Part shown: piece by piece, positions 27,395 to 36,522 of the stretch
Layout: each line of letters begins with the position of its first letter
Numbering within the stretch: the stretch's first letter is position 1
Assembly: GCA_947175205.1 (NCBI GenBank)
Contig: CAMWLS010000008.1
Location: 1-61,109 of the forward strand
DNA: 61,109 nt
Origin: an uncultured Porphyromonadaceae bacterium
GTDB taxonomy: Bacteria; Bacteroidota; Bacteroidia; Bacteroidales; Muribaculaceae
Direction of reading: 5' to 3'
Translations under genes and position numbers: made by a program
The notes under the pieces: model-generated
What the model was told of the DNA's origin: nothing
Seen by the model: the letters and a program-made list of their open reading frames with translations, nothing else
Database searches by the model: none

Positions 27395-28672
27395 TCAGCC
27401 CCAGCGGTTTTTCTGGCGTTGGGCAAGGGTATTTTCTGTGGCATTATCTGATGGCTCCCAGAAGCGTTTGTCACGGATGGCGTCCGGACGGAACTGCTGC
27501 TGTACAAAATTCCCGGGGTAGTCATGGGCGTACTTGTAATTCTCTCCATAACCCAGGTCCTTCATCAGGGCGGTGGGAGCGTTGCGGATGTGTAGCGGTA
27601 CCGGCAGATTTCCGCTGCGGTGAACCTCAGCCAGAGCAGCGTCAATGGCCTTATACGCTGAGTTGCTTTTGAGAGAGGTTGCAAGGTAGACAGTACATTC
27701 TGCAAGAGGTATGCGGCCCTCAGGCATGCCTATCTTGTGCACGGCGTCAAAGGTTGCGTTTGCCAGCAACAGGGCGTTGGGATTTGCCAGCCCTATGTCT
27801 TCAGCGGCAAGGATGACAAGACGGCGCGCTATGAACACTGGGTCCTCTCCACCGGCTATCATACGTGCCAGCCAGTATATGGCTGCGTCAGGATCACTTC
27901 CCCGCACGCTTTTAATGAACGCTGAGATGATGTCATAGTGCATCTCCCCTGTCTTATCATAGGCCTGCGGGTTCTGCTGCAGTGATTCAGTGACGGCACG
28001 GTCATTAATTACCACGCGCTTCCCTATGGGCGTACACTGGTACAGGAGATCCAGAATATTGAGGAGCTTCCTGGCATCGCCACCGCTATATCTGAACAGC
28101 GCAGTGGTTTCCTGGACATCCACCCCGGTGTCTTTGAGGATACTGTCATTATTTATGGCGTGGTCCAGAAGCTGTTGCAGTTCCTCAGCTTCCAGCGCGC
28201 GGAGTGTGTAAACCTGAGCACGAGACAGCAGAGGTCTGATAACCTCAAAGGAAGGGTTCTCAGTGGTGGCGCCAATGAGTGTCACAGTTCCGTCCTCAAC
28301 TGCTCCCAGCAGGCTGTCCTGCTGGCTCTTGCTGAAGCGGTGAATTTCATCAATAAAGAGTATGGGGCGCCCGGTACCGAACATTCCTCCGGCCTCGCGT
28401 TTACATTTCTCAATCACCTCACGCACGTCCTTAACACCGGAGGTAACAGCAGAAAGGGTATAGAACTTACTGTCAGTGCTGTTGGCAATGATGCGCGCCA
28501 GAGTTGTCTTTCCCACCCCCGGAGGTCCCCAGAGGATGAAAGAGGCCACGTTACCGCTCTCTATCATCCTCCTGATTACGGCTCCCGGACCCACAAGGTG
28601 CTGCTGTCCTATATATTCATCCAGCGTGCGCGGTCTGAGGCGTTCAGCCAAAGGTGGAATATTGGTATTCAT
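27395..28672 (-). CDS. rarA: Replication-associated recombination protein A (RarA/MgsA)
   Basis: 425 aa AAA+ ATPase. The N-terminus PLAERLRPRTLDEYIGQQHLVG is typical. Walker A GPPGVGKTT (about 49-57), Walker B FIDEIHRFSKSQQD (about 101), sensor GATTENPSFEV, and C-terminal MgsA tetramerisation domain (YWLARMIAGGEDP, AEDIGLANP, YLATSLKSNSAY, PLHIRNAPTALMK). RarA acts at stalled forks and interacts with SSB. Followed by ruvA 37 bases later, forming a DNA-repair pair. Confidence 0.96.
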   Translation of the reverse strand: MNTNIPPLAERLRPRTLDEYIGQQHLVGPGAVIRRMIESGNVASFILWGPPGVGKTTLARIIANSTDSKFYTLSAVTSGVKDVREVIEKCKREAGGMFGTGRPILFIDEIHRFSKSQQDSLLGAVEDGTVTLIGATTENPSFEVIRPLLSRAQVYTLRALEAEELQQLLDHAINNDSILKDTGVDVQETTALFRYSGGDARKLLNILDLLYQCTPIGKRVVINDRAVTESLQQNPQAYDKTGEMHYDIISAFIKSVRGSDPDAAIYWLARMIAGGEDPVFIARRLVILAAEDIGLANPNALLLANATFDAVHKIGMPEGRIPLAECTVYLATSLKSNSAYKAIDAALAEVHRSGNLPVPLHIRNAPTALMKDLGYGENYKYAHDYPGNFVQQQFRPDAIRDKRFWEPSDNATENTLAQRQKNRWG

Positions 28673-28690
28673 GAATTATATAAAGTGAAA

Positions 28691-28729
28691 AAGGACAGCA
28701 CACCACCGCGTTGGGGGCCTGCCGTCCTT
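28691..28729 (-). terminator. Terminator upstream of the TPR operon reading out of it
   Basis: AAGGACAGC (28691-28699) pairs with GCCGTCCTT (28721-28729), one mismatch. On the minus strand the stem is followed by TTTTTCAC, a fitting termination site for the TPR gene that ends at 28748. Confidence 0.65.
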
Positions 28730-28747
28730 ATGAGTCAAAAGTGTATT

Positions 28748-30361
28748 TTACTTGGAAAGGTTCTGCAGAGCAGTGGTAACATCCTGATACTTCTGGAATG
28801 TCTCTGCGGCTTTATCCTTGTCACCTATTTCCTTGTAGTATGAATTGAGGACCTGATATGCCTCACGGTACATGGCCAGACCTGCAGAAGTGGTCATGTT
28901 CTCCGGATTCTCATTCAGAAGCTCCAGTTCTTTCTGATATGCTTCAGCGGCAGTCTGATTAGGCTTACGTCCGTTAGCAGCCACTACCAGACGACCCTTC
29001 TGCTGATACAGCACGGGGACAGGCTGTGCTCCGGCAATACAGAGGTCTATCATCTCTACACCCTTCTGAGCATAATCAGCTGAACGTGCGGGATCTGATT
29101 CATAAGTTGAGATGCTGGCATTCATATAGCGGCGCGCAGCGTCAAAATACTCGCTTGCAGGCACGTCCTCACTCATGGAGATGAACTTGGCATAAGTCTC
29201 AGCTGCCTCAGGATGATTACGCATCTGTGAGTATGCTGTACTGAGTACTCCGTATAAGTCTTTTTTATCAGGGAAAGCCTTGATACCTTCTGTAAGAACC
29301 ACCACTGAGAGACTGTCCTGACCGTCATTCATATAAGCACGGCCCAGTGTGAGATAGTCATTAAAGTTGCGGCTTGAAGCGGGGTTCTTCTCAAAGAGCA
29401 GTTTACCGGCTTCAATAGCACCCTTATAATCTTCCATAGCGTCCTTGTTAAGCATCACCATACGCTGCATACCCATATTGTCAGGATGACTTGCCAGCAG
29501 GTTCTGAGCTATCTTGAGCGACTCACCATATTTCTGTCCGGCATAGAGCAGCACAGTGTAACGGGCCTCATCATCAGCAAAGTGGTTGGGGTTGTTGATA
29601 TACTTGCCGTACTGTTCAGCAGCCTTTGTCCACTGGTTGTTCTCATAATATTTTTCAGCCAGCTCACGCTGTGCCAGGGCTGAGTTAGGATTAGCACTTA
29701 CGAATTCCTGAAGTTTCTGAATGGCAAAGTCAGGATTCACAAAGAAGTATGAATTAGCATACTTCACATAACCTTCAGGGTTACCGGCCTCAGCATTAAT
29801 GGCCTGTTCATACATGGCTGCGGCTTCACCAAACTTGCGCTCTGCAAGCAGCATGTCACCCTCCAGCATGAAGACAGCGGGCTCTGAATACTTGGAGTCC
29901 TTGCGGGCCTTATCCAGATTCTTGGTTATCTCCTTTGCATATTTAACGGGGTCAGCGGAATAATATGCGCGTGCAATGTCCACCGGAATCTCTGTGTTCT
30001 TCTTAGCCAGTGACTGGGCTTTCTTGAAGTTAGCCTGTGCAGCGCTCTCATTGCCGTTACGGAGGTCAAGAGCACCAAGTCCCACGTAGTTATAGGGGCA
30101 CTCGGCGTTAGCAGCTATACCGGCTTCAAAAGCGGACTTAGCCTCAGTGGGCTTATCCTGATTAAGATAAACCTGACCCAGATAGTAATTAGCAACAGCC
30201 TTATCAGTGTTACTGTCATTAAGAGTACGTGAAAGGATGCTGCGCGCATTCTCATACTGTCCGGCGCGGTAATAGTCAATACCGTCCAGATAGCCCTGGC
30301 TTTGGGCACCGGCAGTCAGGGAACCGGCTGCAAGGAGAGCAAGTAGGGTTTTGATTTTCAT
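28748..30361 (-). CDS. Tetratricopeptide repeat protein, periplasmic
   Basis: 537 aa. A signal peptide ends near residue 19 (LLALLAAGSLTAGAQSQ). Most of the rest is TPR repeats, e.g. YLDGIDYYRAGQYENARSIL, AVANYYLGQVYLNQDKPTEAKSAFEAGI and GDMLLAERKFGEAAAMYEQAI. TPR solenoids serve as protein-binding scaffolds. It is the last gene after the PstS-like lipoprotein gene. From memory, in other Bacteroidales the same gene type follows ExbB/ExbD/TonB and PstS-like genes, so a link to energised uptake is plausible but unproven. Confidence 0.88.
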   Translation of the reverse strand: MKIKTLLALLAAGSLTAGAQSQGYLDGIDYYRAGQYENARSILSRTLNDSNTDKAVANYYLGQVYLNQDKPTEAKSAFEAGIAANAECPYNYVGLGALDLRNGNESAAQANFKKAQSLAKKNTEIPVDIARAYYSADPVKYAKEITKNLDKARKDSKYSEPAVFMLEGDMLLAERKFGEAAAMYEQAINAEAGNPEGYVKYANSYFFVNPDFAIQKLQEFVSANPNSALAQRELAEKYYENNQWTKAAEQYGKYINNPNHFADDEARYTVLLYAGQKYGESLKIAQNLLASHPDNMGMQRMVMLNKDAMEDYKGAIEAGKLLFEKNPASSRNFNDYLTLGRAYMNDGQDSLSVVVLTEGIKAFPDKKDLYGVLSTAYSQMRNHPEAAETYAKFISMSEDVPASEYFDAARRYMNASISTYESDPARSADYAQKGVEMIDLCIAGAQPVPVLYQQKGRLVVAANGRKPNQTAAEAYQKELELLNENPENMTTSAGLAMYREAYQVLNSYYKEIGDKDKAAETFQKYQDVTTALQNLSK

Positions 30362-30423
30362 TGTTCTGATACTTATGGTAATCTGTTTTATATTTATTTT
30401 TTAGTAACGTATATAACCTGTTA

Positions 30424-31416
30424 TTATTGTTCAGGAAGTTCCACAACCTGAAGGTTTACGCGAGCGGGCATAAGACCTGTCTTGAGAATCATTTTCTGAC
30501 CCAGTGTACCGGTGACAAATGAGAAGAAGCCGCCTGCCAGGCTGTTGGAATAGGCTGTGGTAATCATATATACCGGACGCGTCAGGGGATAAGTGCCGTC
30601 ATATATATTCTGCTGGAAAGGTTTGTAAGCGCGGGGCTTGTCATCTGCACGTACTCCCAGTACCTTAATCTGAGTGTTACTGCGGAAGTCTGCTGCAGTG
30701 GTTGTCTCTTCATTTACAAATGATTCCAGTTCTGAGTCAGAGACATCTGTAGTGTCAAGAGTTGTAGTAATCCATGAAACACCCACAACGCCTATAGCGC
30801 CCTTATTCTGTTTCACCTTACGGAAAACTTCTGCCACTGAACCGCCGTCAGTCACAAAAAGATTTCCCTTATCACTGAAAGGCTGGCCTTTCATAACGTT
30901 GGTGCGGAGGAATGACTGAAGACTGGATCCGGGGCTGTCAAAGAAGACACGAATTTTACCCGCATTGCTGGGTTCTATCTCATTCCAGTCAGTAACGCGC
31001 CCTGTAAGAATATCCGCAAGATCTGAGACTGTAATGTCATTGACATTGTTAGCCGTATCCACAATGAGTGCAACGGCATCAACGGCAATCTGCATTGACC
31101 GTGTGGCCTGATGCTCCTTCTTAAGTTTTTTCATTTCAGCCTCAGTAAGGTCGCGCGCCAAAATGGCAGTACGGGTGTTTCCGCTCATAAGGCTGTCCAG
31201 AGCCACAGTCTCATCCACGTAATTACACAGAATACTGCTTTTGGGGTTCTGAAACTCATAAAGGTCTATTTCCTGCTCTATTACGTTTTCAAAGCTTTTA
31301 TCACACACCATGGTCATTACGCCTGAATGAACGTCATTATCAGGCGTTTTACGACATCCTGTGAGTCCTGAGGCAACGATTAATGCCAGGGCCGCCAGTT
31401 TAACTTGTTTAATCAT
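30424..31416 (-). CDS. PstS-like substrate-binding lipoprotein
   Basis: 330 aa. Lipobox LTGC with Cys21. The fold is that of PstS-type (PBP-like_2) phosphate-binding proteins: a repeat of short strands, the DLADILTGRVTDWNEI segment (about 130-145) and DSPGSSLQSFLR. These are features of PstS-family members, but the classical phosphate ABC genes (pstC, pstA, pstB) are absent here. It sits 27 bases after the small membrane-protein gene and 62 bases before the TPR gene. Ligand is unknown; phosphate or another anion is possible. Confidence 0.85.
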   Translation of the reverse strand: MIKQVKLAALALIVASGLTGCRKTPDNDVHSGVMTMVCDKSFENVIEQEIDLYEFQNPKSSILCNYVDETVALDSLMSGNTRTAILARDLTEAEMKKLKKEHQATRSMQIAVDAVALIVDTANNVNDITVSDLADILTGRVTDWNEIEPSNAGKIRVFFDSPGSSLQSFLRTNVMKGQPFSDKGNLFVTDGGSVAEVFRKVKQNKGAIGVVGVSWITTTLDTTDVSDSELESFVNEETTTAADFRSNTQIKVLGVRADDKPRAYKPFQQNIYDGTYPLTRPVYMITTAYSNSLAGGFFSFVTGTLGQKMILKTGLMPARVNLQVVELPEQ

Positions 31417-31443
31417 AGCAAGAGTTTTAAGGCCTTAAACAAA

Positions 31444-31752
31444 TCAAATCTGGGAGTCAATGCCCTTAAACTGCCTGTAAGCGCGCCAGAAACCGTATAT
31501 GATAAGCACTACGCCTATAACATAACGGCACACGTCCCATGAGTCAGTCCATTCAAAGAAGTTAATGAGCAACAGTATGCCCACACCCACATAGAGAACA
31601 ATCATGAGTATGCCGAATAGCGAGCGCATTACGCTCTGAGACTTTCCCTCAGCAATGGTTTCACGAACTGAAGGAGTACGGTGCATTTTAATGTTTTCAG
31701 GAGTGATGTTTTCAGTCTTCTGAGTGGTCTTAGGGTCTTCTGTAGTGTTCAT
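31444..31752 (-). CDS. Small two-helix membrane protein
   Basis: 102 aa. The first 45 residues are polar (rich in Thr, Glu, Lys) and two transmembrane helices follow at about 44-64 (LFGILMIVLYVGVGILLLINF) and about 73-90. Not recognised beyond being a typical first gene of this Bacteroidales cluster. Its own promoter at 31865-31894 drives the three genes down to the TPR gene, with a leader of about 107 bases. Confidence 0.8.
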   Translation of the reverse strand: MNTTEDPKTTQKTENITPENIKMHRTPSVRETIAEGKSQSVMRSLFGILMIVLYVGVGILLLINFFEWTDSWDVCRYVIGVVLIIYGFWRAYRQFKGIDSQI

Positions 31753-31799
31753 AATTCTGTGTTTTATGCTGCACTTTACATACCTGTGAGGGTAATGTG

Positions 31800-31838
31800 C
31801 GTGGTTATTAAATCTTTTTATAAAATAATAACGCCACG
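31800..31838 (-). repeat. Hairpin in the long leader of the small membrane-protein operon
   Basis: CGTGGTTATTA (31800-31810) pairs with TAATAACGCCACG (31826-31838) with a two-base bulge. It lies between the predicted start point and the ATG at 31752, so it is part of the 5' leader. No known riboswitch is recognised. Confidence 0.4.
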
Positions 31839-31864
31839 GACAGTGAGTTAGTTTTCCTCACCTA

Positions 31865-31894
31865 CAAAAGTAATAAAAATACTTTAACCTGCAA
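31865..31894 (-). promoter_or_regulatory. Bacteroidota promoter for the small membrane protein-PstS-like-TPR operon
   Basis: On the minus strand TACTTTTG (31865-31872) with TTG (31892-31894) 19 bases upstream, a full-match layout. Confidence 0.65.
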
Positions 31895-31910
31895 TATGAG
31901 CACAAATAAA

Positions 31911-31941
31911 AAGCACCGTGCGGGGTGACCGCACGGTGCTT
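31911..31941 (-). terminator. Terminator after the alpha-amylase gene
   Basis: A perfect 13-bp stem (31911-31923 with 31929-31941) around a 5-base loop; on the minus strand it is followed by TTTTTATTT. It ends the amylase transcript after the 9-bp repeat array at 31952-32005. Confidence 0.85.
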
Positions 31942-31951
31942 TCTTATGAGT

Positions 31952-32005
31952 GGGTATATGACTTATATATCTTTTATAATTTAAATGACTTATAAGTCTT
32001 ATACT
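31952..32005. repeat. 9-bp tandem array, site 1 (six units)
   Basis: Six consecutive 9-mers in phase, e.g. acttatata (31961-31969) and acttataag (31988-31996). The array lies between the amylase stop codon and its terminator. It belongs to the same family as the arrays at 49373, 52373 and 56302. Confidence 0.7.
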
Positions 32006-32017
32006 TGATTACCTGTT

Positions 32018-35000
32018 TCAGCGAATCCAGACTTTTTCCACCTTGGAGCCGCGTTTTACAATGTAGAGGCCGGGACCGGGATTTTCCACAGGGATACCCT
32101 GGAGGTTGTAGAATACGGGGGTGTCATCGTCAGTGAATATTTCTGTTACTGATGACGCTCCGTGACCCACAATCTGACCATCACAGTTGTAAATTGCGCG
32201 GTTCTCAAAGGTAAGGTCCGCAGTCTGGGTACCTGAGTTGTTGTGGAAGATAATCATGGGATTGGAGAGTGTCTTGTCAGCAGCAAAGCTGTAGGAATAC
32301 AGGTTCTCTCCATTAAGTGTCACGGGGGTCATGGGTTTGCCGGGCCAGCTACCGCCGGTGTAATTATCACCACCGTCCCATATCCACACGTGGGGTGTTG
32401 CCCAGCTCTTGGTATTGCGCAGGTAAACCACGTATCCGGGTTCCTCTGACTGTTCTGCCTTAGTGAATGTCACGCTTCCGGTACGGGTCTCTGTGGCGTT
32501 GGAGGCACTCCATGAGATAACCACGCTCTGACCCACAGCCATATCAGCACCAATGGTGATGGTGGTCTGGTTACCGCTGATGGTCTTTTGGGCGCCGTTG
32601 CCTATCTTGTACCATGCCGAGGTAGCATTTGAAACTGTAAGTGTCACGTCCTGGGTACCGAAGAACTGACCGCCGTTGGGAGAGAACTTAACAGCAGGAA
32701 CGGGAGTGGTATTGACATCAATCTTCTTGGCATTGGAACCGCCATCATATTCAAAGTATGTGTCGCAGTCTATTCCTTTAATGTCAGGAGTCTGTCCGTT
32801 CTTGTTTAAGATGATGTTTACTGACTCCATGTCATCAAAGGTGAAGTAATAGAACTCACGGCCGTCAACAGTGGTCTTGTCTGTGAGCGCTTTTCCGGGC
32901 CATGCGCCGCAGGGCTGTACATCAGCTCCTGAGCCGTTCTTACCCCAGGCGTAGAGATTGGGTGAGTCACATCCGGTAACATACACAGTGATGGATGCGT
33001 TGGGGTCAACTTTCTTATATGAAACTGTACCGGTGGTCTTCTCGCCGGCAGCATTGACAGCCTCATATGATACGCTCACTGACTGACCGTAGCTCATGCC
33101 TGAGCCTACTGTGAATGTTGAAGTGTTTCCGGGGGTAAGTGTAACCTTCTGCTGTCCTGCCACCTGGTACCAGCCTGAAGTTGCTGCGGGTGAGAGGCTT
33201 GCGGTAACCTTAAGGGTCTCGGTGCGGAAGGTTCCGCCGTTGGGGCTGAAGAATACTGCGGGGTTATCATCCACGGCATCAGTCTTGGTATAGAAGAAAG
33301 TAGCACCCGGGTCAGTAGCGGTGGGCTTGCCGCCTTTGCTTACGGGGCTGTTGCTGTAAATAAACTTACCGTCATCCACTACCTTTCCGCCGGTCCAGTC
33401 TTTTACCAGTACGCGGAGCTGACCCTGAGTCTTGGGCGCGTTAACGGTGATGGTTCCCCCACCCTGATAGGTAGTGCCGGTTACAATGTCAGTGTAGGTA
33501 CCGGCGGGAACGTTGGTGAAAGTTGCGCCACCGTTTACAGCCACAAGGACGTATGATTCATTCTTGTAAGCACGCTTGAATGCCCATCCGCCGTTAGCTG
33601 AACATCCGTCAAAGGTGTACTGACCCTTACGGAGTGCGGGGACAGCGGCACGAATCTTATTCAGCTGCTGGATGTGGTGAGCCAGGTCTCCGTTAAGAGT
33701 CTTGGCCACCTGGCCGTCTGCTGTAAACTTAGCAAAGTCTGTAGCGGTTACGTTACCTTCCAGATAATGTCCAAAGTAAGCGCGGCCTGTCTTGTTCAGA
33801 GGAGTTCCCATGCCGTCATCAATAACCTGACCGGCCATAAATTCCACCTCTGAGCCATAATAGAGACAGGGGATTCCGCGGAAAGTAAACATCCATGATA
33901 GGTTCTCTGCCCACTGGGCGGTACCACCGTTAAAGCGGATTCCGTCATTGGGACCGGGGCCGTAATCATGAGAGTCTACGTAAACTACGTTAAATGAGGC
34001 ATCATTGTAATAATTATCCTGTCTGAAATACTGCTGGATTTCACCCACGCTCTTAAAACTATAATGAACGGGGAAGTCTATGACGTTAAGACCTGAGGCC
34101 TGAGAGTAATCAGGCTCATGCCATGCGCCGTTCTGCAGCAGGGCGTTAGTGGAACGGGGTTTATCCTTGGTGTCTTTCTCACACACAGCCATAGGACCCA
34201 CGGGAGTATCATGACCTTCCGGGAGGTTCTGCTGGGCCCACCACTGAGCGTTACCGTCAAACTGGTTCATCAGTGACTGATCAGACTTCCATGTGTAGAA
34301 ATAACTTGAAAGGTTGGGCTGGTCACGATATACCACAGAACCCTGGAAACGCTGGCAGACCTCACCGAACATATAGAAAGGTGCCTGGTTCAGACGCTTG
34401 TTCTTATATTTCTCACCCAGAGCCTGAAACTGCGGAATAAACTGCTTGTTAAAGGTCAGAGGAGAAATATGACCGGAGGTATCAATACGGAAGGCATCAA
34501 CGCCCATCTCAATGAATTTTCCGTAACATTCCACTATGTATTCAGCCACAGCGTCATTCTCTGTGTTAAGGTCCACGCAGTCACCGGCAATCTGACCCCA
34601 CCAGCGGTTGGGAAGGTCCCAGTTCCAGCCCGTACCATAGTGGTGGTAATAGTTGTTAGGCTCATTGGCAGGATTCTTGAAGTATTTCCAGCGTGCAGGA
34701 TACTGCTCATCCACAGGAAGCTTCCAGTAATCAGCACCCAGACGGTCACCGGGCTTCATTGAAACCTCAATGCTGGCCTGATTCTTAATATTCTGGTTAC
34801 GGGTGAAAAGCGGGTTAAGCTTAGCCTCACCGAAGTTACCGGTGTGCTGAAGCACTACGTCAAGCACAATTTTTAATCCCTTGGCGTGAGCTGCGTCAAT
34901 AAGGTCCTGGAACTTCACGTCTTTCTCGCAACCCCATTCCTTGCGACTTTCATAACGGAGGTCAACTTTAGAGAAGTCCATGGCATGGTATCCGTGATAG

Positions 35001-35329
35001 TCAATACCGGAACCGTTCTGAACAATGGGAGTAATCCATATGGCTGTGAACCCAAGGGCCTTGATGTAATCAAGTTTCTGAATAAGGCCAGCAAAGTCAC
35101 CACGCCATGCGGGGTCTTTGGTGCTGATTTGCTGTTCCTGCTTATCCCAGGTGCAGACGTTGTTTTTCTGATCGCCATCATAGAAACGCGTAGTCATGGC
35201 GAAGTAAATGGTTTCATCGCGGAAGTCTGTGCGATCACCCACAAAGGTGTCAGCTGAGGCCTGTGCCGCGGTTCCCATCAGCAGAGCCGTCATCAAGGCC
35301 GTCCCTGCCATTCGTTTAAAAAATAACAT
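32018..35329 (-). CDS. Secreted multimodular alpha-amylase (GH13) with CBM26-like modules and sorting tail
   Basis: 1103 aa from the ATG at 35329. This start gives a signal peptide (MLFFKRMAGTALMTALLMG...ASA); the upstream in-frame ATG would bury it. GH13 catalytic domain about 30-600 has the nucleophile in DAFRIDTSG, the acid Glu in FGEVCQR and the third acid in VDSHDYG. After it come two beta-sandwich repeats resembling CHB_HEX_C domains (FSPNGG...WY motifs), each followed by a CBM26-like starch-binding module (about 760-850 and 980-1060: WGKNGSG...PGKALT and WIWDGGDNYTGGSWPGKPMT). It ends with a tail FYNLQGIPVENPGPGLYIV like the YNLQG-type sorting tails of T9SS cargo. It likely degrades starch at the cell surface. 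Confidence 0.93.
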   Translation of the reverse strand: MLFFKRMAGTALMTALLMGTAAQASADTFVGDRTDFRDETIYFAMTTRFYDGDQKNNVCTWDKQEQQISTKDPAWRGDFAGLIQKLDYIKALGFTAIWITPIVQNGSGIDYHGYHAMDFSKVDLRYESRKEWGCEKDVKFQDLIDAAHAKGLKIVLDVVLQHTGNFGEAKLNPLFTRNQNIKNQASIEVSMKPGDRLGADYWKLPVDEQYPARWKYFKNPANEPNNYYHHYGTGWNWDLPNRWWGQIAGDCVDLNTENDAVAEYIVECYGKFIEMGVDAFRIDTSGHISPLTFNKQFIPQFQALGEKYKNKRLNQAPFYMFGEVCQRFQGSVVYRDQPNLSSYFYTWKSDQSLMNQFDGNAQWWAQQNLPEGHDTPVGPMAVCEKDTKDKPRSTNALLQNGAWHEPDYSQASGLNVIDFPVHYSFKSVGEIQQYFRQDNYYNDASFNVVYVDSHDYGPGPNDGIRFNGGTAQWAENLSWMFTFRGIPCLYYGSEVEFMAGQVIDDGMGTPLNKTGRAYFGHYLEGNVTATDFAKFTADGQVAKTLNGDLAHHIQQLNKIRAAVPALRKGQYTFDGCSANGGWAFKRAYKNESYVLVAVNGGATFTNVPAGTYTDIVTGTTYQGGGTITVNAPKTQGQLRVLVKDWTGGKVVDDGKFIYSNSPVSKGGKPTATDPGATFFYTKTDAVDDNPAVFFSPNGGTFRTETLKVTASLSPAATSGWYQVAGQQKVTLTPGNTSTFTVGSGMSYGQSVSVSYEAVNAAGEKTTGTVSYKKVDPNASITVYVTGCDSPNLYAWGKNGSGADVQPCGAWPGKALTDKTTVDGREFYYFTFDDMESVNIILNKNGQTPDIKGIDCDTYFEYDGGSNAKKIDVNTTPVPAVKFSPNGGQFFGTQDVTLTVSNATSAWYKIGNGAQKTISGNQTTITIGADMAVGQSVVISWSASNATETRTGSVTFTKAEQSEEPGYVVYLRNTKSWATPHVWIWDGGDNYTGGSWPGKPMTPVTLNGENLYSYSFAADKTLSNPMIIFHNNSGTQTADLTFENRAIYNCDGQIVGHGASSVTEIFTDDDTPVFYNLQGIPVENPGPGLYIVKRGSKVEKVWIR

Positions 35330-35419
35330 GTAAGAATAAAGATTTAAGGTAATGATATCTGGAATCAGGAATGACATAGCTAAATTTTGCGTCTAACTTA
35401 CATCAGCCCCAATTTCGCA

Positions 35420-35427
35420 CAAAAATA
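35420..35427 (-). promoter_or_regulatory. Bacteroidota -7 box for the amylase gene
   Basis: TATTTTTG on the minus strand, about 90 bases before the ATG at 35329. No TTG at the ideal distance. Confidence 0.45.
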
Positions 35428-35541
35428 GTAAAAACATTATTAATAATAAAGTTCCCACTCATAAAAATTGATAAGACCACACTACCCAAGACAATTCAGG
35501 GGAACGGGCTCTTAATAAGGGCATTAAAGAGACTTCCGCAC

Positions 35542-36519
35542 TCAGGCGGTGAATTGTGGATTCACAAGGCGCGCGCCACGCAGGAAATCAGACACGGGCA
35601 TCTGTTTTTTACCGGCGGGCTGTATGCGGGTTATTTCTATCACGCCGTCAGCTGTACGCACTGCCATGCGGAGGTCTTCTGTGACATGTATATGACCAGG
35701 TGCGGCATCAGCGGGCATCTCAAGATCAGTACCTCTTACTGTAGCATATACCTTAACTTCTCTCGGGGCGGCATTATCAGCAGTCAGGACTGTCCACGCA
35801 GCGGGATAAGGAGAGAGCCCGCGCACATGATTATGAATAGTAGCGGTGGGAGAGTTCCAGTCAATGCGGCAAGTTTCTTTAAAAATTTTTGGTGCGTCAC
35901 AGGCTTCCGCTGCATCAGGCATGCTGTCCTGTGGAATAGTTTTCAGAGTACCGTCTACAATGCTCTCAATGGTCTTAAGAGTTAGTTCGGCTCCAAGCTC
36001 CATAAGGCGGTCATGCACGCTGCCTACGTTTTCATCCGGGCCTATCTCAATGGCCACCCGGTCAATAATATCTCCGGTGTCAAGCTCATGCTTGAGGAAG
36101 AAAGTGGTGACTCCGGTGTGCGTGTCACCGTTCATGACCGCACGGTTAATGGGGGCCGCCCCACGGTAACGGGGTAAAAGGGAGGCATGGAGGTTAAACG
36201 TTCCTAAGGGAGGCATCTGCCACACCTGCCTGGGCAACATCCTGAAGGCTATAACCACAAAAAGGTCAGCCTGCAGGGAGCGCAGATGCTCTATAAACTC
36301 CGGGTCTTTAAGACTAACAGGCTGCATGAGATGAAGCCCCTTCTCAAGAGCGTACTTCTTGACATCTGACTGATACATCTTGTGGCCGCGTCCGGCGGGT
36401 TTGTCAGGCATTGTGACCACGCCCACAATATTATATCCTTCATTGTAAATACGGTCCAGGCTGGCAACGGCAAACTCCGGTGTTCCCAGGAAAACTATTT
36501 TTAATTCTTCTTTCTTCAT
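35542..36519 (-). CDS. fmt: Methionyl-tRNA formyltransferase
   Basis: 325 aa. Adds a formyl group from 10-formyl-THF to initiator Met-tRNA. The N-terminal Rossmann-like domain shows FLGTPEFAVASLD and the signature region NLHASLLPRYRGAAPI (about 107-122), with the catalytic Asp in LDTGDIID (about 145). The C-terminal beta-barrel is about 210-320. Normal length. Three bases after the RluA-family gene, so the two are co-transcribed. Confidence 0.96.
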   Translation of the reverse strand: MKKEELKIVFLGTPEFAVASLDRIYNEGYNIVGVVTMPDKPAGRGHKMYQSDVKKYALEKGLHLMQPVSLKDPEFIEHLRSLQADLFVVIAFRMLPRQVWQMPPLGTFNLHASLLPRYRGAAPINRAVMNGDTHTGVTTFFLKHELDTGDIIDRVAIEIGPDENVGSVHDRLMELGAELTLKTIESIVDGTLKTIPQDSMPDAAEACDAPKIFKETCRIDWNSPTATIHNHVRGLSPYPAAWTVLTADNAAPREVKVYATVRGTDLEMPADAAPGHIHVTEDLRMAVRTADGVIEITRIQPAGKKQMPVSDFLRGARLVNPQFTA

Positions 36520-36522
36520 TTC

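Noticed and set aside
30424-31416. Classical phosphate ABC transporter operon
   Set aside because: No pstC, pstA or pstB neighbours; only a PstS-like lipoprotein.
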